From NCBI GenBank assembly GCA_964540135.1, contig CAZILK010000017.1, positions 1-19,542 on the forward strand: 19,542 nt of DNA. The letters run 5' to 3'. The DNA is from CAZCAQ01 sp964540135. GTDB lineage: Bacteria > Patescibacteriota > WWE3 > UBA101185 > UBA10185. Shown here one piece after another: positions 13,991-19,542 of the stretch; positions within the stretch are counted from its first letter, which is position 1; each line of letters begins with the position of its first letter. A program made the position numbers and the translations under genes. Under the pieces are notes generated by a model. The model was not told the DNA's origin. It saw only the letters and a list, made by a program, of their open reading frames with translations, and ran no database searches.

Positions 13991-14035
13991 GGCGAGTTGC
14001 ATTGATCCCAAAGGACATTGCTTCTCGCCTTTTTT
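13991..14035 (+). terminator. Structured terminator after the 40-residue peptide gene
   Basis: GGCGAG (13991-13996) pairs with CTCGCC (14024-14029), followed by six T (14030-14035). Inside, GCA pairs with TGC and TCC with GGA around a CAAA loop, separated by small internal loops. The inner structure is more elaborate than a simple terminator and could be a stable small-RNA end. Confidence 0.7.
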
Positions 14036-14052
14036 CTCACACAATTAAACTA

Positions 14053-14080
14053 TTGACAATCTCCATATGTTTGATATATT
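14053..14080 (+). promoter_or_regulatory. Promoter of the acylphosphatase-like gene
   Basis: Consensus TTGACA (14053-14058), 16 bases, TATATT (14075-14080). The start would be near 14087, giving a leader of about 20 bases before the ATG at 14107. There is only a weak CAGGCGC for ribosome binding. Confidence 0.6.
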
Positions 14081-14106
14081 TAAGGGCCTCACAAAATCAG
14101 GCGCAT

Positions 14107-14358
14107 ATGACAGACTACAACAAACTACGAATTAACGTTAGAGGGAAATTCAAAAATCCTCTATATAGATTGTATACAAGACTAGCTGCAAAAAGGCTTG
14201 GTTTAAAAACTTGTTCACTTGAAAAAGATAAAAACGGCAACTACGAGCTTGTTATTGAGGGCAATAACAAACAGCTATGGAGAATGCTTGAGAAATGCAA
14301 AAACGGACAGATCTATACATGCGTTGACGAAGTAGTCTTTGAATTCATGTCTGCTTAA
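14107..14358 (+). CDS. Acylphosphatase-like small protein, 83 residues
   Basis: The layout follows the acylphosphatase fold: LRINVRGKF (first strand and loop), LYRLYTRLAAKRLGL (first helix), NGNYELVIEG (strands 2-3), a second helix (about 55-65) and a last strand VDEVVFEF. Acylphosphatases hydrolyse acyl phosphates using an Arg in the loop after strand 1 and an Asn in strand 2. Here Arg21 lies where the catalytic Arg should be, but the VQGVGF loop is replaced by KNPLY, and the Asn position appears to be Glu or Leu. It is probably a degenerate relative, perhaps an RNA-binding or structural domain. The ATG at 14107 is preferred to one far upstream (13936), because that frame would run through the small peptide gene, its terminator and the promoter. 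It converges with the HAD gene, eight bases away. Confidence 0.68.
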   Translation: MTDYNKLRINVRGKFKNPLYRLYTRLAAKRLGLKTCSLEKDKNGNYELVIEGNNKQLWRMLEKCKNGQIYTCVDEVVFEFMSA

Positions 14359-14366
14359 CGTTAATC

Positions 14367-15146
14367 CTACATCGCATCTAGCTTTTTTTGAAGATCAGGA
14401 GGTAGCACTATACCCTCATCTATAATTCGTTGTTTCATTTGTCTTGTAATAATATCCTTTGGATCTTCATCCATATTGTCTGCAATTCCCTCAAAATCAG
14501 TTGTGTAAAATGCAACAGTATCTGGAAATGAATCCGGATCCTCAGTTGAAGTCATTGGGTCAAGTATTGCAATTGTTGCCATACCGGCTTTGTGGGCTGC
14601 ATTTATTCCCACATACGAATCTTCAAACACTAGACATTCTTTGTTTTTTACTTTGAAATTTGTTGCAACCGCATTTAGAATACTTGGATCAGGTTTTCTT
14701 TTTTTCACCATATCCCCAGCAATTACAAAATCAAAAGTTTCATCAAGCGCAAGTTTTTTTAACATCCTATCAACAACATACTTATCAGCATTTGAAACAA
14801 GAGCGATTTGCATACCTCTTTCAAGAACTGCAAATACTAGTTCATGAAACCCTAGTCTAACGTCTACTTCCTCATCAGCTTCAAAACCTTTAAGGAATGC
14901 TTCGTTTGCAAATTTTATAAGTTCTGTTAATGGAATACCTTTTGAGGAGGCTCCTGTAATACTGAGGAGTCTTTCAATCTTATATCCTATATAGTATCCC
15001 TTACCTCTTCCGGCATAGTCATCGTAAACACCAAGTTCATTCATAACATCCGAAAACGCACGCTCCCAATGAAGTGTCGTGTCAACAACAGTACCATTTA
15101 GATCAAAAATTATGACTTTTTTGTCTTTAAATAAACTTTTATACAT
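14367..15146 (-). CDS. HAD-superfamily hydrolase, phosphoglycolate phosphatase/beta-phosphoglucomutase type
   Basis: 259 residues. Motif I is IFDLNGTVVD (nucleophile Asp15), motif II VSNA (Ser118), motif III KRKPDP (Lys151) and motif IV FEDSYVGINAA (Glu175, Asp176). The helical cap (about 20-100) places it in subclass I with phosphoglycolate phosphatase and beta-phosphoglucomutase. These enzymes act on small phosphorylated metabolites through an aspartyl-phosphate. Position 17, normally the Asp that acts as general acid/base (DxDGT), is Asn. That could slow or alter catalysis. A C-terminal extension of about 30 residues (EDPKDIITRQMKQRI onward) has no equivalent I recognise. Its ATG overlaps the stop of the upstream 57-residue gene by one base (TAATG), so translation is coupled. 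Confidence 0.88.
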   Translation of the reverse strand: MYKSLFKDKKVIIFDLNGTVVDTTLHWERAFSDVMNELGVYDDYAGRGKGYYIGYKIERLLSITGASSKGIPLTELIKFANEAFLKGFEADEEVDVRLGFHELVFAVLERGMQIALVSNADKYVVDRMLKKLALDETFDFVIAGDMVKKRKPDPSILNAVATNFKVKNKECLVFEDSYVGINAAHKAGMATIAILDPMTSTEDPDSFPDTVAFYTTDFEGIADNMDEDPKDIITRQMKQRIIDEGIVLPPDLQKKLDAM

Positions 15147-15319
15147 TACAGTCTTAAGGGCTTATTCGATACAAACGCGTGGATTAATAAAAAAAGAGCG
15201 ACAACTGGTCCTAAAATCACATTTAATGGTACCCAGATAAAGGATTCTGATGAATACAAATAAACATATGCAGCGTAAACAATTCCACAAATAAGATAGA
15301 AATACAAAAAAGCATTCAT
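15146..15319 (-). CDS. Small two-helix membrane protein, 57 residues
   Basis: ATG 15319-15317, TAA 15148-15146. Two hydrophobic helices (about 3-22 and 28-50) are joined by a short polar turn (SSES), with a basic tail (NKPLRL), so it is likely an integral membrane hairpin. I do not recognise a family. Three points support it as real: the stop codon overlaps the HAD gene start (TAATG), a TTGACG-17-extended -10 promoter ends eight bases before its ATG, and it fills an otherwise empty 170-base interval exactly. A functional link with the HAD phosphatase is suggested by coupling only. Confidence 0.68.
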   Translation of the reverse strand: MNAFLYFYLICGIVYAAYVYLYSSESFIWVPLNVILGPVVALFLLIHAFVSNKPLRL

Positions 15320-15327
15320 GTAGTTTT

Positions 15328-15356
15328 AGGTTATCAGATTAGTAATTTCGCGTCAA
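15328..15356 (-). promoter_or_regulatory. Promoter of the 57-residue gene and HAD gene, leaderless type
   Basis: On the minus strand TTGACG (15356-15351), 17 bases, then an extended -10: TGA plus TAACCT (15333-15328). Eight bases separate it from the ATG at 15319. The -10 hexamer is weak but has the TGn extension. Confidence 0.5.
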
Positions 15357-15385
15357 AACATCATGGTGTAATGACCTCGATTTTT

Positions 15386-15394
15386 TGCTACCAT
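15386..15394 (+). promoter_or_regulatory. Extended -10 of the zinc-ribbon gene, leaderless type
   Basis: TGC followed by TACCAT (15389-15394), ending six bases before the ATG at 15401. There is no clear -35. The call leans on the same six-base spacing seen at other genes. Confidence 0.42.
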
Positions 15395-15400
15395 TGACTA

Positions 15401-15619
15401 ATGAATGATATCAAACCTCAAGAAAACACTACACTTTTCACTTGTACAAATTGCGGAAATATAACCCAAGATGAAGTTGTATTTTTATGTAATCACTGCA
15501 AACAAGAGGATTTACTATATAAAGAGGGTATGTATCTCTGCCCTGCTTGTTTAAAACCCGGTGAAAACTTTGAGTGCATGAACTGCGGCTCAAAAGACGT
15601 AAAGATGGCAAAACTATAG
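15401..15619 (+). CDS. Double zinc-ribbon protein, 72 residues
   Basis: Four CxxC pairs at residues 15/18, 30/33, 47/50 and 59/62 make two consecutive zinc ribbons (CTNC with CNHC, then CPAC with CMNC), covering nearly the whole protein. Such small zinc-ribbon proteins bind nucleic acid or act as protein-interaction modules; nothing in the sequence shows which. There is no membrane segment. It faces the ruvX gene tail to tail with an eight-base gap. The ATG at 15401 follows an extended -10 by six bases and no Shine-Dalgarno sequence is present. Confidence 0.82.
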   Translation: MNDIKPQENTTLFTCTNCGNITQDEVVFLCNHCKQEDLLYKEGMYLCPACLKPGENFECMNCGSKDVKMAKL

Positions 15620-15627
15620 GAAATTTA

Positions 15628-16077
15628 CTACTTGTCTTCTTTCTCATGATAATAGCGTTTTAGAATAAGGGCTGCTGCGACACTATCGTCCATCTCTCGT
15701 CTATTTTTTGAAGTTCCAGTAGACATTAAATATCCAAGTGCCTCACCAGATGTACCGTATTCTTCCATAAACTCACTTGGTAATTTTAAGAAATGTTTTA
15801 AGACTTTTGTAAACTCTCTTACTTTTTTTGATTGAAGAGTTTCTTTGCCATCATAGGTGGTTGGTAAACCAATAATTATTTTTGTAATATGATTTTGAAC
15901 AGCAATCTGACATATCTCTTTTAGTGCAATATCTTTATTTTTCCCAGATACAATTTTTAATGGCATAGCAAGTCCGTTTCTACCAAACGCAAGACCTATT
16001 TTGGTATCACCAAAATCAATCCCCAAAAGAGTCTCTTCATTCTTTTCTTTTTGTAATTGTTTTGTAATCTTAATCAT
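15628..16077 (-). CDS. ruvX: RuvX/YqgF family Holliday-junction resolvase-like nuclease
   Basis: 149 residues. GIDFGDTKIGLA (19-30, Asp21), KIIIGLPTTYDGKE (66-79) and MDDSVAAALILKRY (129-142) are the YqgF RNase H-fold motifs. The third acidic site would be in FMEEYGTSGEA (103-113), where the usual DERLTT is changed to EEYGTS, losing the Arg. The family has been linked to pre-16S rRNA 5' maturation and to Holliday junction resolution; in a reduced genome the rRNA role is likely. Its ATG overlaps the end of the baseplate-J-like gene by eight bases, so it is the third gene of that transcript. The N-terminus has about 15 extra residues before the first strand. Confidence 0.87.
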   Translation of the reverse strand: MIKITKQLQKEKNEETLLGIDFGDTKIGLAFGRNGLAMPLKIVSGKNKDIALKEICQIAVQNHITKIIIGLPTTYDGKETLQSKKVREFTKVLKHFLKLPSEFMEEYGTSGEALGYLMSTGTSKNRREMDDSVAAALILKRYYHEKEDK

Positions 16078-17638
16078 TGAGTTCTATTTCTAAGATTATT
16101 TTTTCTGTATCTGAAGGAACTTTTTGAAAGAACGGAAGAGCTATAGAGCCGTCTAGCTTTAAGCCATAGGTCTTAATATTTCTAATACCTCCAAGAATCT
16201 TTTGTGCCTCTTTGAGGCTTTGACCTGCAAGCTGCGACTTTAAATCCTCAGGATTAATATCTGGAACAACAAAGGTTTTTAAAGTTATCTGAAGATCAGC
16301 TTCTTCCGAATTTAAAACTGAATTATCTGATTCCCCAAGAACCTCAACCCTAACATCCCGGTCTTTAGAATAAAGTTTAAATCCATCTGGAATAAATTTA
16401 TCAACAAGTCCATCTATCAAGCTATCAAGTTCGGATTTTGAATAAAAGAGTCCGATAGATTTAGCGTTTTGTTTAAGCTCGAGCTTATCGGCTTTTTCCC
16501 CCTCTTTTGCAGAAAAAGTTTGAGTTGAAACAGTTGTTTTAATAGCTCCTGAAATGAACTTTTCAGTTGAGTTTTCTTTTGCTTTTAAAGCTTGCTCGCT
16601 TTTTTCAACTAGAGCCGGGGCAATATCTTTACCAAGCTTTTCTATATCTTCTTTTGCAACAACCTTAACAGTCTTACTACTTCCTCCACTAAAATCATCC
16701 GTTGCTTTGGCGGTTAGTTCAGAGCTCTTGTAACCTGAGACACTTAGGTTTGAATTTTTATCAATATTATAGGATGTACCGATTTCCTCGGCTTCAACAT
16801 CAGCTGATTTTTCACCTAATGTAAAGGTCTGAATTGTCGGGTTAGCAGGATCTACTGGATTTTCAACTTTTGCCGGTATCTCAACCTCACTTGTTAATAA
16901 AAAAACGAGATCCTCATCATCGTCATTAGAGTATTCAAGCTTAGTCCCTTTTTTCAGTTTAATTTTATCTGTTGTTTTATTTGTAAGTTTGACCTCTCCT
17001 TCTGCTTTCTCGCCCTCAAATGTCTCACCTGTAGTTTCAATTGATGTTGTTTCTTCAATAGTCGTTTCTTTTTGGATTCCTCTTAATGTTTTATTATCAA
17101 CACTTGTTGTTTTAGAGTTAGAAATCTTAATCGAGAAGCTTTTTGTAAGGGGTTGTGAATTAACAACTATATTTACATTTGCAACAGGGTTTTTGTTTAG
17201 AAAAAAATACCCAACTCCAAGAAGTGCTAGAACCGGAACACTGACGAGAAGTATTTTTACGAAGGGTAATTTAAATGAAAAACCTTTGAAGATTTTTGTT
17301 AAGAAAAATCCGCCACTTGCAGTTGATTCCTCATATAGCATTTCTTCATTTGAATCCCCGGTCTCAAGATTAATATGTTTTGTAATGAAACCCTCAGTTT
17401 TCTCTGTTTCATCCTCCATTAAAGATATGATTGTTTTACCAATTGTATCTGTGGTATGGAAATGAAGACTTTTATTAAAATCAGATGCTTTTCGAGCCAA
17501 GACTTTTAGATTAATAACATTATCTAAGATTACAGCTCCCTCAGGGATTTCCACCTCAATAGAAGCCCCGTCTATAAATTTTATCTTTTCAAGAGCAGTC
17601 ACTAAGTTGTCGTGAATCTCAAGAACTATTTTATTCAT
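16070..17638 (-). CDS. Membrane-anchored baseplate-J-like protein, 522 residues
   Basis: A cytoplasmic N-terminal domain (1-75, pattern VEIPEGAVILDNVINLKVLARKA) resembles a domain I associate with CPR membrane proteins. One transmembrane helix follows (about 127-147), then a long extracytoplasmic region. The part around residues 215-335 (KLTNKTTDKIKLKKGTKLEY, then EEIGTSYNIDKNSNLSV) has the fold signature of baseplate J-like proteins, which form ring or spike parts in phage tails and contractile systems. No other tail or secretion gene is in the window, so a phage origin is unlikely. It follows the FtsA/PilM-like gene by four bases, and the pair suggests a membrane assembly in which the ATPase sits inside and this protein outside. 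Name from remembered annotation of similar proteins; function inferred. Confidence 0.75.
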   Translation of the reverse strand: MNKIVLEIHDNLVTALEKIKFIDGASIEVEIPEGAVILDNVINLKVLARKASDFNKSLHFHTTDTIGKTIISLMEDETEKTEGFITKHINLETGDSNEEMLYEESTASGGFFLTKIFKGFSFKLPFVKILLVSVPVLALLGVGYFFLNKNPVANVNIVVNSQPLTKSFSIKISNSKTTSVDNKTLRGIQKETTIEETTSIETTGETFEGEKAEGEVKLTNKTTDKIKLKKGTKLEYSNDDDEDLVFLLTSEVEIPAKVENPVDPANPTIQTFTLGEKSADVEAEEIGTSYNIDKNSNLSVSGYKSSELTAKATDDFSGGSSKTVKVVAKEDIEKLGKDIAPALVEKSEQALKAKENSTEKFISGAIKTTVSTQTFSAKEGEKADKLELKQNAKSIGLFYSKSELDSLIDGLVDKFIPDGFKLYSKDRDVRVEVLGESDNSVLNSEEADLQITLKTFVVPDINPEDLKSQLAGQSLKEAQKILGGIRNIKTYGLKLDGSIALPFFQKVPSDTEKIILEIELND

Positions 17639-17642
17639 CAGT

Positions 17643-18854
17643 CTAATTTACCATGCCTGCTAAAAATAAATAGACATCGCAAATTCCAGCGAGTGGGGCG
17701 TACTCAGTTCCACTACATTTATCAGTTAAATCCTGCATAAAGAGGTAGTCTTCGCATGCTACTAAAGCATACTCTGGAGGGGATTTGAATGGAATTGATT
17801 TTGTCCACGGTTCTTTTGAAATCATATCTAAAAGCCCGGGCATTTTTGCTTCTTCTCCGGTTAAATAGATCTTTGATGAGAAAGTTTTAACTCCGCTAAA
17901 TTCTTCAAATAAAACCTGTATCCCATCAAGCCAAAGTTCAAGTAAATCACTGGTCATACTTTGCACCTCAAGGGCTTCAGAAGACTCAAGCTTCCCAAGT
18001 AGATAATTTGTCTTTTTTAGTTTTGCTTCTTTTTGCGAAATGCCTGCTTTTGAAGCAATAGCTGCTGTAAAATGCTCGCTTCCTATAGATAGAGTTTTTG
18101 TGGCGACAAGACCTCCGCCAAAAACAACTCCAACCTCTGTATAATCACTTCCCATATTAACAACAACCCCGTCAAAATACTGACCTTTTAATCTCTTAAG
18201 CATCAGGGTAATACCATAAAGTTGAGGGCTAATACCAATCAATTTAACTCCTGCTTTTTTACACACGTGCTCAAGTGCTGTTATATTAAAACTTGGAGAA
18301 AAGGTAGAAAATACAGCAATTTCTAGCTCCGAACCTCTTTTCCCTTCAATATCAGTGACTACAACTCCATCGAGTTTAAAATAAACGTCAGATGAGATAA
18401 CGGCTTCCATTTTTATATCAATATTTCCTGTGGATTCCATAAAAAGAGTTGAAGCATTCTCAAGAGAAGCTTGGGAGATTGCTTTATAGATCTTGTCGAT
18501 CTCTTTTTTCTTAATACCAATCTGACCATCCCTTGTAACCTTTACTGTTGTAATATTACAAACAGAAAGTTCTCCACCAATTGACAGTATTACCTCTTTA
18601 GAAAGGTTTTCAATGTCTTTTCCGGCATCAAGGACTGCGCTTTTTAAGAAAGTCGAAACATGATCCTCATCCAGTATTAGACCAGCACGGACAAAACCAG
18701 GATCTAGTGCAATTCTTGATACACCAAGTACTTTAAACGTTCCTTCAGCGTCCTGGGGTGGTTCAAAAACCATACATCTAATACAATCTGAATTAATTTC
18801 AACTACCGCAAAATTCTTATGTTTTTGGGAATGGCGAAACGGCAGTTTTATCAT
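17643..18854 (-). CDS. FtsA/PilM-like actin-fold ATPase
   Basis: 403 residues from the second ATG (18854). The ASKHA fold is recognisable: a first phosphate region (FAVVEINSDCIRCMVF, 15-30), an SHS2-like insertion (EVILSIGGELSV, about 88-100, then VKVTRDGQIGIKKKEID), a second phosphate region (VVNMGSDYTEVGVVFGGG) and the adenosine motif near the C-terminus (KIYLTGEEAKMPGL). FtsA tethers FtsZ to the membrane; PilM is the cytoplasmic actin-like part of type IV pili. No amphipathic FtsA tail is obvious, and the C-terminus is hydrophobic (GICDVYLFLAGMVN). An ATG at 18863 is in frame but lies inside the TATAAT box, so 18854 is the start. It heads a transcript with the baseplate-J-like gene and ruvX. 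Confidence 0.8.
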   Translation of the reverse strand: MIKLPFRHSQKHKNFAVVEINSDCIRCMVFEPPQDAEGTFKVLGVSRIALDPGFVRAGLILDEDHVSTFLKSAVLDAGKDIENLSKEVILSIGGELSVCNITTVKVTRDGQIGIKKKEIDKIYKAISQASLENASTLFMESTGNIDIKMEAVISSDVYFKLDGVVVTDIEGKRGSELEIAVFSTFSPSFNITALEHVCKKAGVKLIGISPQLYGITLMLKRLKGQYFDGVVVNMGSDYTEVGVVFGGGLVATKTLSIGSEHFTAAIASKAGISQKEAKLKKTNYLLGKLESSEALEVQSMTSDLLELWLDGIQVLFEEFSGVKTFSSKIYLTGEEAKMPGLLDMISKEPWTKSIPFKSPPEYALVACEDYLFMQDLTDKCSGTEYAPLAGICDVYLFLAGMVN

Positions 18855-18861
18855 TACAATC

Positions 18862-18889
18862 ATTATATTAGATAACTTGACATTGGCAA
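18862..18889 (-). promoter_or_regulatory. Promoter of the FtsA-like operon, leaderless type
   Basis: On the minus strand TTGCCA (18889-18884), 16 bases, consensus TATAAT (18867-18862). The -10 ends seven bases before the ATG at 18854. Its -35 overlaps that of the divergent alaS promoter. Confidence 0.7.
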
Positions 18890-18910
18890 AATTAAATGTG
18901 TAAATAACTT
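18883..18910 (+). promoter_or_regulatory. Candidate alaS promoter, leaderless type
   Basis: TTGGCA (18883-18888), 16 bases, TAACTT (18905-18910), ending six bases before the ATG at 18917. The -10 is weak. An alternative is TTGACA (18877-18882) with TAAATA (18901-18906), giving a leader of a few bases. Either way the transcript would be almost leaderless. Confidence 0.42.
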
Positions 18911-18916
18911 TGTTTT

Positions 18917-19542
18917 ATGAAATCTCAAGACATTTTAAACAAGTACATAGCCTTTTACAAAGCCAAGAATCACCAGCTGATTCCCAATGTTTCACTTGTT
19001 CCACAAAACGACCCAACACTACTATATGTGAATTCTGGAATGTTTCCACTAGTACCTTTTCTCTCAGGAATGCCACACCCACAAGGCAAAAGACTTGTTA
19101 ATGTTCAAAGATGTTTAAGATTCTATGAAGATTTAGACAATGTGGGTACAACAAACAGGCATACAGTTGCTTTCCACATGATTGGTAACTGGAGCCTTGG
19201 GGACTACTTTAAAAACGAACAACTTCCTTGGGCATATGAATTTCTTGTTGAAGAACTTGGGCTTGATATTAATAAAATGTATGCAACTGTTTTTGCTGGA
19301 GATGCAGATGCACCAAAAGACATTGAGTCTATTAAGATTCTAAAAGAGATCTTTCTAAAGTACGGTGTTGAGGCAAAAGAGGGAGAGCGAATCTTTGCTC
19401 TTGGGAAAGAGTCTAATTGGTGGAAAAGAGGCGACACAATTGGAGAACTTGGTGGACCGGATAGCGAAGTATTCTATTACATAGGTAAAGACGGCGATGG
19501 TTTTGGTAAAAACCCAGATGACTATCAAGATGAATTTCTTGA
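18917..19542 (+). CDS. alaS: Alanyl-tRNA synthetase, N-terminal part (partial)
   Basis: 208 codons are present; the gene runs off the window. The N-terminal class II catalytic domain is plain: YIAFYKAKNHQLIPNVSLVP, motif 1-like LLYVNSGMFPLVPFL, then VNVQRCLRFYEDLDNVG and MIGNWSLGDYFK, the motif 2 region of AlaRS. It charges tRNA-Ala in the cytoplasm. The usual HTFFEMLGNFSFGDYFK block is slightly changed (TVAFHMIGNWSLGDYFK), and CPR-type AlaRS is often distinct in this part. The later GELGGPDSEVFYY matches the GPCGPCSEIyyD block with changes, losing the Cys. It diverges from the FtsA-like gene with a 62-base shared promoter region. The ATG follows the start context of the other leaderless genes. 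Confidence 0.92.
   Translation, partial: MKSQDILNKYIAFYKAKNHQLIPNVSLVPQNDPTLLYVNSGMFPLVPFLSGMPHPQGKRLVNVQRCLRFYEDLDNVGTTNRHTVAFHMIGNWSLGDYFKNEQLPWAYEFLVEELGLDINKMYATVFAGDADAPKDIESIKILKEIFLKYGVEAKEGERIFALGKESNWWKRGDTIGELGGPDSEVFYYIGKDGDGFGKNPDDYQDEFL

Noticed and set aside
13936..14106. N-terminal extension of the acylphosphatase-like gene back to an ATG at 13936.
   Set aside because: It would run through the end of the small peptide gene, a terminator hairpin and a TTGACA/TATATT promoter. The ATG at 14107 gives the family-like start.
16989..17465. 158-codon + strand frame inside the baseplate-J-like gene.
   Set aside because: Ser/Val-rich low-complexity shadow of the Thr/Lys/Glu-rich coding strand.
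1..19542. CRISPR arrays, insertion sequences, tRNA genes, prophage or integrase genes.
   Set aside because: Looked for on both strands; none seen. The baseplate-J-like protein alone is not evidence of a phage.

Overview
The window looks like a piece of a small, AT-rich bacterial genome of the Candidate Phyla Radiation (Patescibacteria). The evidence is extreme gene packing, with many neighbours overlapping by 4 to 55 bases or abutting with no spacer. The gene set also fits: a half-length TsaB, an FtsA/PilM-like ATPase next to a membrane-anchored baseplate-J-like protein, and an FtsEX operon with its own M23 hydrolase. TGA is used as a stop (for example ftsX), so the code is standard, not code 25. 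I cannot name the phylum from sequence alone. A run of exactly 100 N (13046-13145) is a scaffold gap that cuts miaB, so this is a metagenome-type assembly.

Layout. 1-976 (+): the 3' end of a DnaQ-like exonuclease and an unrecognised 193-residue protein. 989-3031 (-): a family 2 glycosyltransferase and an NAD-dependent sugar epimerase. 3079-4573 (-): a short TsaB, TsaE, a VanZ-like membrane protein and an unrecognised exported protein. 4648-7946 (-): a membrane-anchored protein, FtsE, FtsX and a coiled-coil M23 hydrolase, one tightly overlapping operon. 8039-8443 (+): a divergent DUF151-type protein. 8435-9532 (-): MltG. 9586-9935 (+): RNase P RNA. 9919-13705 (-): an AI-2E-family permease, MiaA, an MFS transporter and truncated MiaB. 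13857-14358 (+): a 40-residue membrane peptide followed by a structured terminator, then an acylphosphatase-like protein. 14367-15319 (-): a HAD phosphatase and a 57-residue membrane protein. 15401-15619 (+): a double zinc-ribbon protein. 15628-18854 (-): RuvX/YqgF, the baseplate-J-like protein and the FtsA/PilM-like protein. 18917-19542 (+): the 5' end of alaS.

Themes. Cell-envelope growth and division (FtsEX, its hydrolase, MltG, glycosyltransferase, epimerase, FtsA-like) and tRNA maturation (RNase P, MiaA, MiaB, TsaB, TsaE, AlaRS) make up most of the window.

Two observations stand out. First, the hydrolase encoded after ftsX carries an M23 domain whose halves are swapped: the HxH half comes first, and the HxxxD and YWH half ends the protein. 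That is a circular permutation with every zinc and catalytic residue kept. Second, nearly every gene that begins a transcription unit has a sigma70-type -10 box ending 6 to 9 bases before its start codon and no Shine-Dalgarno sequence. This points to leaderless transcripts as the default mode, and the pattern fixes several start codons. Two divergent promoter pairs appear to share one -35 element.
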